The position numbers and the translations under genes are program-made. This document shows positions 10,436 to 23,375 of a DNA stretch of 64,000 bases, in pieces (within the stretch, counting starts at the first letter, position 1; every line of letters begins with the position of its first letter). Location: NCBI GenBank assembly GCA_036873135.1, contig JAPTYO010000010.1:14973134-15037133 (forward strand). The letters are read 5' to 3'. The DNA comes from Clarkia xantiana subsp. parviflora. Taxonomy: Eukaryota > Streptophyta > Magnoliopsida > Myrtales > Onagraceae. Below the pieces are notes generated by a model, which searched no databases, was not told the origin of the DNA, and saw only the letters and a list, made by a program, of their open reading frames with translations.

Positions 10436-13249
10436 ATGGCTGCAGCTCAAGCCGGAATCGACCCCCAAAGCGGCTTTGAGAAGGCCACCTCCATCTTTTA
10501 CAGCAAGCGCCGCCCCTTCGCGCTGCCTCACAACCTCGCCATCGATGTCACCACCTTCATCTCCTCCTGCCCCCACAGCGGCTCAACCGCCTTCATCGAC
10601 GCAGCTTCGGGCCGCCACCTCAGCTTCCTCGAGCTGTGGCGCTCCGTGGATTCTCTCTCCTCCGCTCTCTACTCCATGGGCATACGCAAAGGTGACGTCA
10701 TCCTCATCCTCTCCCCAAACTCCATCTTCTTCCCCGTCGTCTGCCTCTCCGTCATGTCCCTCGGCGCCGTGATCACCACCACAAATCCTCTCAACACGGC
10801 GACGGAGATCTCCAAGCAGGCGGCGGATTCCGGCCCGGTCCTCGCGTTCACAACTCAAGAACTCGTTCGGAAACTCGCCGAGCTGGATCTCCCGATCGTG
10901 CTCATCGACGGCGGAGAATCGCCAGCCGCCGCCGCCTCCGGAGTGGCCGAAAAGGCGAGGATTGTGAGTAGTTTTGACAGAATGTTGACGACGGCGCCAC
11001 TTGAGAAGCGAGTCAAGGAGCGGATCACTCAAGACGACACTGCCACTCTGCTTTACTCTTCCGGCACCACCGGCGCCAGCAAAGGAGTAGTGTCATCTCA
11101 CCGGAACTTGATCGCGATGGTCCAGGTTGTCGCAGGCCGGTTCCGTTCGGAGGACGAGGAGAACCGCTTCATCTGCACTGTCCCCATGTTCCATATATAC
11201 GGCCTCGCAGCCTTTGCCACCGGAATCCTGTCCATTGGCTCCACCGTGATCGTCCTCTCCAAATACGATGCCCACGAGATGTTCTCCTCCGTGGAGAAGT
11301 ACCGCGCCACGTACTTGCCCATCGTGCCGCCGATATTGGTTGCCATGGTGAACGGCGCCGACCAGATACGGTCCAGGTACGACTTAAGCTCTCTCCGGTG
11401 GGCCCTATCCGGCGGAGCGCCGCTTAGCAAGGAGGTTATTGAGGGGTTTCTGGAGAAGTACCCGTCGGTGGGTGTCTTGCAGGGCTACGGACTCACTGAG
11501 TCGACGGGGATTGGAGCTTCGACGGACAGTCTGGAGGAGAGCCGGCGGTATGGGACTGCGGGGATGCTGTCGCCTTGCACGGAGGCGAAGGTGGTGGATC
11601 CGGCGACCGGGACGGCGCTCGCGGTGAACCAGACTGGGGAGCTTTGGCTCAGGGGCCCCACCATTATGAAAGGTTTGACTTCGTTGAACTTAGTCAGCTG
11701 CGTTCTGATTTGATTTTTTATTTTAAGGAATATATATGTCAACCTACCTATCTGATTTGATTATCGATTTACGTTATCTACCTAACTATAATTTATTTTT
11801 TTTTATTTTTTTTTTTGTAGTATTGATGTTTAATAAAGCTAATATAATTATAACAAATGTTTTTATCTCATAACATTTTAGGATTCACTCTTAAGATTTT
11901 AGAAAATAATAAAATTAAAAAAATGGAATACTTGACATAATAATATTAATTTGGTGTAAATATCAAATCTAGACAAGAATTGAACAATAAAATCTGCATA
12001 TTAGCCAAATTTTCATAAACTTGAACTTAAGACTGAATGGATGTGTGCATTAACATCTGATATACCAAACTCTCATTAGTTTACTTATTGCATCTCATTG
12101 ACTTGAGTTCAATCCAACCAACCAGTTCACTAAGACGAATGTTGTATTCTTTAATGGTGTATTAAAACATACACGTTCAAATATTAAGAATATATTAATA
12201 ATGCTGTTAAAAGCGGTATTACTAACTTTGAGTCACGTGTTTTATTCTGAAATTTTTGAAGTTGGCCAATCGTAGAAATTGTGGTTGTGCAACTGCAAGG
12301 TGGCATCTAGTTGCTTTAGCATTAGGAAAATGTGGTATTTCTAGCTTCTTTCACTACCACTATATAATGTGTGGTTGTGATCTATCTATTAGGTCCCCAC
12401 ACTTAATCAGTTGATCCTACTGTCCATTATTGTATGAACTGAACTTATAGAACCAAGAAAGTACTATTTAACTCTCTACATTTTTTTATTATCAGACTTA
12501 ATTAAAAAAAAAATTACAAATTTTTGTGCAGGCTATTTCGGTAACGTGGAGGCAACTGAATCAACGGTCGATTCAGAAGGATGGCTCAAGACGGGAGACC
12601 TTTGCTACACCGACGATGACGGGTTCATTTTTATTGTCGACAGGTTAAAGGAATTGATCAAATATAAGGGATATCAGGTGAAATTAATAATAACTCATAC
12701 TTGTAAATAATCCAATTTCATTTTTCAATTTTTTTTCTTATTCAAGTCATGTAACCTTACTTACTTTTCCGGTCGGTCTATTTAGGTTCCTCCAGCAGAA
12801 CTAGAAGCATTATTGCTTACGCATCCACAAATTGAAGATGCCGCAGTTATACCGTAACTATTAGGACTGACTATTCGGCTGATGTTGTTAATCTCCTTAT
12901 TATTAATTATTATTCTCAAATCTTTGCTACATTTATGTCAGATTTCCCGACAAGGAGGTTGGGCAATTTCCGATGGCGTATGTGGTAAGAAAACAAGGAT
13001 CGGATGTATCCGAGAATGGGATTATGGAGTTCATTGCGAAACAGGTTCACCTTTAACAACTTCATAATTATGAACATTTATTTATTGTAATCCACAAATT
13101 TAATGCCTATGTTTTTTTTTAAATTGTTGGCTCAGGTTGCTCCTTACAAGAGAATCCGTCGAGTGGCTTTCATTGCATCGGTTCCGAAGAATCCATCTGG
13201 AAAAATTCTAAGGAAAGATCTCATACAACTCGCTACATCGAAGTTGTAG
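10436..13249 (+). CDS. OPCL1: Peroxisomal OPC-8:0 CoA ligase / 4-coumarate:CoA ligase-like (4CLL5 type)
   Basis: ANL-superfamily acyl-CoA synthetase. The Arabidopsis counterpart activates OPC-8:0, the precursor that enters beta-oxidation in jasmonate synthesis, inside peroxisomes. Five exons: 10436-11672, 12532-12677, 12786-12853, 12942-13044, 13136-13249. All are GT-AG and join in frame to 555 residues, the normal family size. The AMP-binding signature [10 protein letters not shown] is near residues 208-217, the TESTGIG region sits in the middle, then GELWLRGP, the GWLKTGDL adenylation hinge and the C-terminal PSGKILRK with the catalytic lysine. The protein ends in SKL, a canonical PTS1 signal, which fits OPCL1 better than true cytosolic 4CLs. 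Wording such as [17 protein letters not shown] is typical of the OPCL1 group. Exon 1 is much more GC-rich than the flanking DNA and the later exons. Substrate is inferred from family. Confidence 0.93.
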
Positions 13250-13980
13250 TCATTTATCGAGCCCCCACCATTCCAAGGCGGAGATTGCTTGGCTTGCCAG
13301 AATATATATATATATATATAGTCTCTCTCTGTATTCCTTATTCCGTACTCATTCTCGTGTTTGTTTCACTCGGTGTGAAAGTGAAATTCTTACAAAATTA
13401 TTGGTTGAATCATGTTCTACGCGTCTGCATCTATATGATGGGATCCAACGTGTCGAGATCAGTAATATATCCCCTTTAGGTCATTATATATATTGTAGAG
13501 ATACATACAATGATCATGGATAAGGGAGTATTTTAGGGGTACTTATCTTGAAATTCAAGTTACATCCTAACCCTGAATAGTGTATTCTGCCGGATCTAAT
13601 GTTATATCAAGGTAACGAATAGAAACAAGGGTAGAAAACAAGTTTATCAAGTATGTTATATTAACCTGTAAAAACTTACACTAATTCCATCACAACTACA
13701 TAGTGGTGCACGATTTTAACTTTTTTATGGCTGCTTACGGCGCAAGCAACCAACAGTATCTATCTCCTACTAAAACATGACTACAATTTCTACCTTTAGA
13801 TGATGGAAACCGACTCTTACCAGCAATTTCTGCTGAGTTATCATCCGCCATAAACCTCGATTCTTTTTGCCAGCCAGATAGACAGTGAACTGATTGAAGC
13901 AATGCTCGAGTGTTGCCATCACCATAGCATATAAGCATAGCAAGAATCACGCAAAACTGATACTTGACAAGGAGCAAACT
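13250..13980. other. Converging 3' regions of OPCL1 and the small membrane-protein gene
   Basis: Holds the 3' UTR of the plus-strand ligase and, from about 13980 downward, that of the minus-strand membrane-protein gene. A short TATATA run is at 13302-13320. An 80-residue minus-strand open frame (13735-13977) lies directly after the stop of the downstream gene and is most likely its 3' UTR rather than a gene. Confidence 0.5.
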
Positions 13981-15508
13981 CTACATTGATAACGGAAGAA
14001 GCATCCTTCGCTTCTTCTTTCTAGCCAGCGTCTCTTGCTTTGTTATTTTCATGCATAAGAGCAGTAACATGGTTATGGATATCAAGATCAACGCAAGTTG
14101 CACACGCCTAAAATACAAGGAGACCGCCGAGAAGACTAGGAAGGCTAGGATGACTAGTTCCCATAGTACAAAGACAACAACATCCACCCTGCATTGCAAT
14201 GACCGACAAATTTGAGTCGATACTTGAACTTTCTTGTGTATAAACGAGTCTACACAAAGACATAGTAGATGAGAAGGAAAGCAGAAACAGCAGATAGTCA
14301 TTAAAAAAAAAAAAGCCACTTTGAATTTGAAAAAAAAAAAAAAGCTTGTGATTCCCTTCATAAAAATATACTCGACCAGGGTTTCCTAATAGTCGTGGAT
14401 ACAGGATACTAATGCAAATTACTCAAATCTTAATTTTTTCATGACACGATAAAAAAATTTCTAATGAGATTGGCAGCAACTTTTTAGAGACTTTTAAGAA
14501 GATCGGACTTATATAGTTATAGCTTGGCACGAAAGTCATACGAACTTTTGATCAACATTAGGATTATAAACTTATAAATGATGACATTTTAACAGATGTT
14601 TGAAATCAAACAACAAGAGCTTGATGGTTGTCTTGGTTCCTGAACTGGAGCTAGACTAAGTTCTTCTATACATTAGGATTGCCTTTCCTTTGATGGGGTT
14701 CATAACATGCCACTTTGTGATAGGACTAGGAGTATTTCAATTTTAGTTCTATGCTGGGATTTACCATTTCCAGGATAGATATTATCAATTTCAAATACAC
14801 TTGAAAAATAAAATTCTCGACTGGGGAATAATTCAGCAGTCAATAGTTCAATTTCAATCGACGTGCCCAGCATTCGCTGCACTAACATGCATTAGTTCCT
14901 TACAAAAAGATTATTTTTCTCTTTGCAGAAGATGGCTAAATTGACTTCTTGATTACAAAATTAAGAGAGGTTAACCCCCAATTTCCTGACGTTTTTTTTT
15001 TACTTTCTCATGAAAAAAACCCAAGTTCCACTTCCAACATCACAATAAGGTGGTAATGATCCAACCAGAATAGGTTATCAGTTCCACACAAAAGCTAACA
15101 AATTGAACATGCCCATGGCTAGTTGGTTGAATTCTCAATCACCATCAAATCTAAACGCATCTTACGAACAAGGAGACAATACACACTAATCATCCAGTGA
15201 TATATTCTAAGTCAATGTAGATCAGAAATTGTGCAGAGGGGCCATATTTCCAATCACCTGAGATCCAATCCAACATCTAAACGACCAGAGAGGGTCAGGG
15301 ACAGGATCAAGCACAATCAGAGAGCCATTAGGAAGAGAGAATATAGACATGCGCAGCTACAGCATAGAGCGGAGGAATAAACAGCAAAAGAGTACCTTGA
15401 GGAGGTTAAATTCGTGGTGGAGGAGAAGAACGAGACAGAGGCCCAATCATGCTTGGATCTATTCTGGTACTCTCTCAGCTGCTCCGCCAAATTCGATCGC
15501 GTGATCAT
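13981..15508 (-). CDS. Small two-pass membrane protein of unknown function
   Basis: Two exons, 15508-15396 and 14188-13981, joined by a 1.2-kb GT-AG intron, give 106 residues. The start is taken as MITRSNLAEQLREYQ. An in-frame ATG four codons upstream (15520) would add MREK. The N-terminal third is polar with a possible short helix (NLAEQLREYQNRSKH). Two hydrophobic segments follow, VVVFVLWELVILAFLVFSAV and LALILISITMLLLLC, then a strongly basic tail ending KKKRRMLLPLSM. The clean splice, phase and tail convince me it is a real, plant-conserved gene, but I cannot name it or assign a function. The open reading frame reported around the second exon alone is missing its first exon. The transcription start is probably near 15640. 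Confidence 0.75.
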
Positions 15509-15811
15509 CTTTTCCCTCATCCTCTTGTCCTCGCTCTCTATGGAGCTCAGCGATTTGGCAGAATGGAGATTTCTGCAATTCCAGAGGCAAAGAAGACGAA
15601 CTATGAATGGAGGTTGAAAATTAGGAAAGAATTGAGAAAGATGATGAACGGTTGGATTCGTTAGATATCACGATTCTTTACGTGCACCCTCACGCAGTGG
15701 ACAACTTCCGGTTTCTAACAATTTGTTTTTTAATAGACAAAATTATTCTTATAGGAAATATTAGATACATTTTTTACCTAACTATAAATTAGTTATTGAC
15801 TTTTTAGTACC

Positions 15812-16019
15812 TGTTATGAATATATGTTTTAGAGAATTAAATGAATGTTCAATATTTATGTATATATCAACTTCTTTATTTACACTTTTCTTGCATTAAT
15901 TATTCTTGTTCTTCAATAATGTATAACCCTATATAAATGACTCTTGTACATGAGAGTAAGACATCTCAATTTACTCTCTTCATATCATTTTTCTCTTGTC
16001 TTTGGTATGTTTCATAACA
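15812..16019 (+). repeat. 5' LTR of the copia element
   Basis: 208 bp, TGTTATGAAT...TCATAACA, paired with 21729-21936. A TATA-like CCTATATAAATGAC near 15930-15943 is the likely promoter of the element. Confidence 0.93.
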
Positions 16020-16020
16020 C

Positions 16021-16033
16021 GTTATCAGCACGA
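16021..16033 (+). other. Primer-binding-like site
   Basis: GTTATCAGCACGA begins 2 nt after the 5' LTR, the position expected for a tRNA primer-binding site in copia elements. The exact tRNA is not determined. Confidence 0.6.
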
Positions 16034-16616
16034 AATTGCTTTATTTTTATTTTACAATCACGTATATTATCCATGTTCGTATATGCTCCATATTTGTTCA
16101 TATATAGCTCACGTATATTCTCAATGTATATGCTCTAATATGTCATAAGTTAATGTTACCCCTCTCTACGTTTGAGCCTCCACATATTCTCCATGTCTGT
16201 ATATCTTCACACCTCATTTTCATTTACGTATTTTTATTTTACTCCTTAAACACGTATGGTCCATCTCAGCTTATAACTTCACATGACTTAGTTATGAAGA
16301 TTATATTAACTTGTTTAATTAATCAAAACATGTTTACGTAATTGTTTTATTAATGTTTACGTATAAACTTGTTTCCATGAAAACCATATATGTAAACACA
16401 CATACTCTTATGTTTTGATGTTTTCTTGTCTTCATGCGTATATATATTACATTTTCATTAATGAATATCATGATACATATTTAGTGTGTTATATCTAATT
16501 AATTCATAATCCACGCACCCTTACATGTTATCGTACTTATTACATCTCATCATCACAATTATAATTTTAATATAACATTGTATATTAACTTTTGTTTTAA
16601 TTTGTTTTTAAGAATC

Positions 16617-17511
16617 ATGTCGAATTTAGTTAAGCTCGAATTTGCTGCCCTCAACATTACTGGAAAAAATTATTTGGGATGGGTGTTTGATGCTGAGATA
16701 CACCTAGACGCGAGGGGTCTAGGCAATGCTATTAAAAAAGACGGACAAACATCGAGTCAAGACAAAGCGAAAGCAATGATATTTCTCCGTCACCACTTGC
16801 ATGAAGGCTTAAAGGCGGAATACCTCACCGTCAAAGACCCTCTTGAATTATGGAATCATATAAAAGAAAGGTACGAGCACCAAAAAACAGTGATTCTCCC
16901 TAAAGCTCGTTATGATTGGATGCACTTACGGTTCCAAGATTTTAAAACCGTAAGTGAATACAATTCCTCAATTTTCAAAATAAGTTCTCAATTAAAATTA
17001 TGCGGAGAAAAGATAACTGATGAGGACTTACTGGAAAAAAAAAACATTTTCAACTTTTCATACCTCTAATGTGTTGTTACAACAACAATATCGAGAAAAA
17101 GGTTTTAAGATATATTCTGAACTGATTTCATGCCTCATTGTGGCTGAGCAAAATAACGAGCTTTTGATGAAAAATCACGTGGCCCGCCCAAGTGGATCCG
17201 CTGCACTCCCAGAAGCGAATGCAACAATAGCTCGTAATAATAATTCGTCCGGAGGCCAAAATTTCAAAAATTATCTTGGTCCAAATCGTGGTAGAGGTCG
17301 TGGTCGTGGACGTGGACGTGGGCGTGGGCGTGGGCGTGGAGGAAATAATTACCGCAACAACAATATGCAGGAATACAAGGAGGGTTCCAGAAGCAATCCT
17401 TCTAGAGGCAGTGGCAATGCATGTCACCGATGCGGTTTGAAAAATCAATGGGCACGTATCTGTCGTACACCTAAGCACTTTGTTACTCTCTATCAAAATT
17501 CCAAGAAATGA
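16617..17511 (+). pseudogene. Copia gag (broken)
   Basis: Starts MSNLVKLEFAALN and shows the GKNYLGW and LWNHIKERY segments of copia Gag (UBN2-type). The frame is lost after about 150 residues at an A-homopolymer (about 17034-17044) and resumes in another frame. A run of Arg-Gly repeats (GRGRGRG...) at about 17289-17340 precedes the zinc knuckle. The knuckle reads CHRCGLKNQWARIC, where the usual His of the CCHC motif is Gln, so zinc binding is probably lost as well. Confidence 0.85.
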
Positions 17512-18009
17512 ATCAATGCTGAAGCAAATTTAACCATTCCCAATGGTGAAGTCAATAAATGTGCAAGTGCTGAAGCAAATCTCGTCTACAATAATGATGC
17601 TGATATTTACAATGGTCTTGATACTATTACAAATTTAGATGTTGCAGATTTTATTGAGGAAAAATAAAATATATGAGAATGCTATCTCTTTGTAATAGAA
17701 TAAAGGGTTAAGAAATATCATAATAAATTATGATCCAATGAATGAATAAAGGGTCATAAAGATCATATTTATTCTTCTCATGTACTGCACATCATTATAA
17801 AGACCTATATTATGAATAAAACGATCCAGGAGATCGAGAATTTTATTTATGCATTTACTTATTATTTATTATATCGCATTTTTATTACAGTTATTTATTT
17901 ATTTATTTTACCGCACTTTATTTCAGTTATTTATTATACCACATTTTATTTCAGTTATTTACTATTCATCACTTTATTTCAGTATTTATTTACTTCATTT
18001 ATTTTCTTT

Positions 18010-21000
18010 ATGAAGAATATGGATATTTCGCAATCATCAATTGAATCCAAGATCGTTCATGAGGATATATGTCTTGCGGATTGCGCCAGTACGCATATTA
18101 TATTAAGAGATGCCAAATATTTTTGTCATCTGAAGATGAGAAATTGTGATATTACTACTATATCAGGTAGTACAAATTTGATCGAAGGTTGTGGAAAAGC
18201 TAATTTGTTAATGGCCGGAGGAACAAATTTGAAAATAAATGATGCAGTTTATTGCAGAAAGTCTCAAAGAAATTTACTGATTTTTAAAGATATCCGCCAA
18301 AATGGCTATCATATTGAGACTATGAATGATGGAAAGAATGAATATCTATATATTACTACAATTAAGTCGGGTAATAAATGTATCTTGGAGAAATTACCTG
18401 CTTTTTCCTCTGGTTTATATTACTATAAGTGTAATTGAAACACATAGTACGGTAAACCAGAAGTTTACCAATACAAATGAATTTATAATTTGGCATGACC
18501 GGTTAGGCCATCCGGGTTCATATATGATGCGAAAGATAATAGAAAATTATCATGGGCACCCATTGAAGAACAAAAAGATTCTGCAATTTAAAGAGTTCTC
18601 TTGTGCTGCTTGTTCTCAAGGCAAATTAATTACAATGCCATCACATGCTAAAATTGGGTTTGAGTCCCCTATGTTTTTGGAAAGAATACAAGGGGATATA
18701 TGTGGGCCTATTCACCCTTCATGTAGACCATTCAGATATTTTATGGTCCTGATAGATGCATCAACAAGATGGTCCCATGTGTGCTTATTATCTACTAGAA
18801 ATTTAGCATTTGCAAGATTGCTTGCTCAGATAATTAAATTAAGAGCACAATTCCTAGACTTTACAATAAAGAAGATTCGTCTGGATAATGCTGGTGAATT
18901 TACATCACATGCCTTTAATGATTATTGTATGGCAACTGGAATAACTATTGAACAACAGTTGCGCATGTTTATACACAAAATGGTCTAGCAGAATCATTAA
19001 TAAAGCGTCTCCAATTAATAAATAGACAATTATTGATGAGAACAAAACTCCCTGTATCAGCATGGGGGCATGCTATTATGCACGCAGCAACACTTTTGCG
19101 CATCAGGCCAATTGGTTATCATAAATTCTCCCCGTTACAATTGGCTTTTGGTCAGGAGCCAAATATTTCCCATCTAAGAATTTTTGGTTGTGCGGTATAT
19201 ATTCTAATTGCTCTACCACAACGTACGAAGATGGGACCACAACGAAGGGTGGGAATATATGTTGGATATGAGTCCCCTTCAATAATAAAGTATCTTGAAC
19301 CAATGACTGGAGACTTATTCACAGCAAGATTTTCTGATTGTCACTTCAATGAGTCAGATTTTCCAGCATGAGGGGGAGAAAATAAGGAGCTGGTAAAAGA
19401 TATTGATTGGAATACATTGGCATTATCTTATTTAGATCCTCGCACAAATCAATGTGAATATGAAGTGCAAAAGATAATTCATTTACAAAACATTGTCAAT
19501 CAACTGCCAGATGCATTTACTGACCCCAAACGAGTTACTAAATCTCATATACCAGCTGAAAATGCTCCGATTAGAATTGATGTCCCAGTAGGGCATCTTT
19601 AAGTGCAAAAGAAAGCAATCCCCGCCAAAAGCGAGGGAGACCAATCGGTTCCAAGGATAAAAATTCTAGAAAAAGAAAAGGAGCAACAACTGAAAATGAC
19701 AGTATTATGGAGGTAACTGCCTCAGAAGAAGAAAATGACATAACAAACGAAAAAACCTTTGAGAAGGTTCAGGTACCTGAAGATAATGTTGATAATGATG
19801 AGATATCAGTAAGTTATGTCCATTCTGAAAAAAGATGGAACCAAAATATACAGTTGTCGACAACGTTTTTGCATATAATGTTGCTTGTGAAATTCTAATA
19901 CAAGACGAGGATCTGGAACCAAAATCTGTTGCAGAATGCAAACAGAGATATGATTGGCCAAAATGGAAAGATGCAATTCAAGCTGAATTAACTTCACTAA
20001 ACAAACGTGAAGTATTTGGACCTATAGTCCAGACGCCTGAAGGAATTAAGCCAGTCGGGTACAAATGGGTTTTTGTGCGAAAAAGAAACGAGAATAATGA
20101 AATCGTCAGATATAAAGCAAGATTGGTTGCACAATAATTTTCGCAGAGGCCTGGCGTTGATTATATTGAGACTTACTCTCCACTGGTGGATGCAATTACC
20201 TTCAGATATCTTATAAGTTTGGCAGTAACTGAAAATCTTGATTTGCGTCTAATGGATGTTGTTACAACCTATTTATATGGATAATTAGATAGTGAAATCT
20301 ACATGAAAATCCCTGAAGGATTTAAGATGCCTGAAGCATGCAAAAATTCCCAGGAAAGCTGCTCAATCAAATTAAATAAATCGTTGTATGGGCTAAAGCA
20401 ATCTGGACGAATGTGGTATAATCGTCTTAGTGAATATTTGATAAAAGAGGGGTATAAGAATGATCAAATATGTCCATGTGTCTTCATAAAGCGATCTGGT
20501 CCAAAGTTCGTAATTATTGCTGTGTATGTTGATGATTTAAATATTATTGGAACTCCTGAAAAGCTTCAAGACACAGTAAATTGCTTGACAAAAGAATTTG
20601 AAATGAAAGACCTTGGAAAAACAAAGTTTTCTTTTGGCTTACAAATTGAGCACTTGAAAGATGGAATTTTCGTCCATCAATCATCTTACATAGATAAGGT
20701 GTTAAAGCGATTCTACATGGATAAAGCACATACATTGAGTACCCCGATGGTTGTAAGGTCGCTAAATGTTGATAAATATATTTTCCGCCCTCGTGAGATT
20801 AATGAAGAACCCCTTGGTCCTGAAGTACCTTATCTTAGTGTTGTGGGAGCACTATTGTATCTTGCAAATTACACGAGGTCCGATATCTCATTTGCTATAA
20901 ACTTATTAGCAAGATTCAGCTCTTCCCCAACACAAAGACACTGGATTTGAGTTAAGCAGATATTCTGATATCTTCGAGGAACGAATGACATGGGCTTATT

Positions 21001-21499
21001 TTATCAAAATAATTCAATATCTGGATTAATTGGTTTTGCAGATGCATGGTATTTATCTGATCCACACAAGGGTCGATCTCAAACAGGTTATTTATTCACA
21101 TGTGGCGGTACAACTATATCATGGCGGTCAATGAAGCAATCATTAACAGCTACATCCTCAAATCACGCAGAGATAATCGCATTGCATGAGGCAAGCCGGG
21201 AGTGTGTCTGGTTAAGATCGATGACGCACCATATCCAGAAGATGTGCAACTTACCTTTAGATGAAAATGTACCTACTATATTGTATGAGGATAATGCAGC
21301 ATGTATTGCTCAGATGAAGGAATGCTACGTCAAATGAGACATGACGAAGCACATTTCCCCTAAACTATTCTTCACCCATGATCTCGAGAAGAAAGGCGAC
21401 GTCAACATCCAACAAGTCCGTTCCAGTGACAATCTAGCAGATTTATTCACGAAGGTTTTACCAACTGCGACATTCGAGAGACTGGTGAACAAAATTTGA
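18010..21499 (+). pseudogene. Copia pol: protease, integrase, RT, RNase H (broken)
   Basis: Read in order: a protease remnant (DCASTH in place of a DSGA/TTH-type active site), the GAG-pre-integrase segment (WHDRLGHPG), an integrase core with Asp in GDICGPI and LDNAGEF, RT with GYKWVF and the YVDD catalytic motif near 20527-20538, and RNase H with GYLFTCGG, SSNHAEI and YEDNAA. Stops or frame changes occur near 18436, 18986, 19371, 19600, 20137, 20281, 20948 and 21335. The third acidic residue of integrase falls in the region disrupted at about 18980. Not functional. Confidence 0.9.
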
Positions 21500-21718
21500 T
21501 TGCGTCGACTAAAAGAGATTATGTGATCAGGGGGAGAATCTACAAGCGCTGCACTCTTTTTCCCTTAGCCAATGTTTTGTCCCATCGGGTTTTCATGGTA
21601 AGGTTTTTAACGAGGCAGCTTACAAAAGGGATCAATAATTGTGTACTCTTTTTCCTTATTAGATTTTTTCCCACAAGGTTTTTGCTAGTAAGGTTTTCAC
21701 AATTCCCTTATGAATATC

Positions 21719-21728
21719 CAATGGGGCG
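21719..21728 (+). other. Polypurine tract of the copia element
   Basis: CAATGGGGCG directly precedes the 3' LTR; it is a slightly degenerate purine-rich tract. A second purine run, AGGGGGAG, lies about 190 bp further upstream (near 21528-21536). Confidence 0.6.
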
Positions 21729-21936
21729 TGTTACAAATATATGTTTTAGAGAATTAAATGGATGTTCAATATTTATGTATATATCAACTTCCTTATTTAC
21801 ACTTTCCTTGTATTAATTATTCTTGTTCTTCAAGAATGTGTAACCCTATATAAATGGCTCTTGTACATGAGAATAAGACATCCCAATTTACTCTCTTCGT
21901 ATCATCTTTCTCTTGTCTTTGGTATGTTTCATAACA
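21729..21936 (+). repeat. 3' LTR of the copia element
   Basis: 208 bp, partner of 15812-16019, ending TCATAACA before the GCACC flank. Confidence 0.93.
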
Positions 21937-22069
21937 GCACCTCAATTTTTATTTTTAAGTCTGTTAACTATCATGACAAAAAAAAAAAAAAAACTGTCAC
22001 AACTATCTAAAGTGTGATTATTCAATGACACAACTTGATTCACCTATTTAGGGGCTTGTATAGGCCCGT

Positions 22070-22114
22070 GCTCATGCTAGACATGATCTCCGTGAGACCC
22101 TATCTAGCATGAGC
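22070..22114. repeat. Perfect 12-bp inverted repeat with 21-nt loop
   Basis: GCTCATGCTAGA at 22070-22081 and TCTAGCATGAGC at 22103-22114. The loop contains GATCTCCGTGAGACC. Origin unknown. Confidence 0.8.
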
Positions 22115-23311
22115 TGGGGTTAATGTCATTTACATCAATAAAGTTAATTCAATTATCTGTCCTATCTATTTTTTATTTTATTTTTAAAACGATACACTTT
22201 AAAATACGATTATAACACCAGTTTTCTCTATTTAATACTGAAAAGAGAGTAATCAATGATTTTAACATCATAAAATATTAAAATTTTAGTAAATTTATTT
22301 ATATATATAATATTAGTTTTAATTTTATAAAAATTGATATTAATATTTTCTGTTAAAATGAAAAGTAAAAAAATAAAACAGAAGGAAGGAGATTTCCTTA
22401 AACGCACCCCTTTAGAATGAAAGATAAGAATTGTGTCAATTTCCTTTAGAATAAGTATGCTTGTGCATGATATGCATTTGTTACTTTTTGAATTAAAAAA
22501 AAACGTAATATTTTTTGGATTAATATATAGTTTGGTTATTTACATTTAATAATTTGACTATTTAGTTCGAACATGTGTTTCTTATTTACTTGTTAAAATA
22601 AAAAGTAAATAAATAAAATACAATGAATGTGGTTTCCTTAAACGCACCTCTTTAGAACGAGCGCATTTAAGAATTGTGTCACTTCCCTTTTGGGAAAGCG
22701 TGTATATGTCTGATGTTGAAACCTGGATTTGCCGGAAAAGTTTCAGCGGTGTCTCCGAGCTACTCAGTCTTCAAATTTCGAGCACACATCTGCAAAAATG
22801 ATAATATCAGGGCGAACCTTGCAATCACTCTCCGACGGTCAAATTAGTCATCGTTCGTGTAAAGAGATAGATCATTATTGTATATAATAACTTCATATCT
22901 CCAATGTCAGTAAGAAAAATATATTTATATAAAATAACTATTATAGTATAAGATCATTTATAGTTAATTACATTTATGATAACAAGCTAATTATATCTAA
23001 CTACTGTTATGGTAATATACTATTTATAGTCAATGACACTTATGGTATCAAATCAACATATGATTAAAATTAAACATACAAGAGTTGATGTAAAAAATCA
23101 TTGCATCGTTTTTAGATCAATATCCATCTTTTGCCCCCTAGGATGATGTAGGATTTGCGTGCATTAGACTCTGAGTTGAATGAATCTGCATCCATTGCCC
23201 AATTATCTAAAGTATAACTTCAAAAAATCATAAAATATTTTATTTTCCGATAGAATCTAGCCGACGAAGAGATGAGCTGCATGAAGCAATAAGCCTTTGA
23301 GGCGATGAACT

Positions 23312-23375
23312 GATGAGGCAATGAACTTTTTAGGCAGTGAGCCGATGAGGCAATGAGCATTTTAGGCTGTGAGCC
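23312..23375. repeat. 32-bp tandem repeat, two clear units
   Basis: GATGAGGCAATGA...TAGGC.GTGAGCC occurs twice head to tail (23312-23343, 23344-23375), with degenerate GATGAGC/GGCGATGAACT units just upstream from about 23270. Confidence 0.75.

Larger units (their letters stand above)
15812..21936 (+). mobile_element. Degenerate Ty1-copia LTR retrotransposon
   Basis: Complete by structure: 208-bp LTRs at both ends (TGTTA...AACA), a primer-binding-like site just inside the 5' LTR, gag then protease-integrase-reverse transcriptase-RNase H in copia order, and a polypurine tract next to the 3' LTR. The flanks are GTACC (15807-15811) and GCACC (21937-21941), a 5-bp TSD with one mismatch. The coding part is broken by a frameshift at an A-run and several stop codons, so the copy is dead. 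By my count the LTRs differ at about 13 of 208 positions, mostly transitions, so it is not recent. It lies about 150 bp upstream of the start of the small membrane-protein gene. Confidence 0.95.

Noticed and set aside
10395..10772. 125-residue overlapping frame and minus-strand frames over OPCL1 exon 1
   Set aside because: Shadow frames of a GC-rich exon whose real frame is the full-length ligase.
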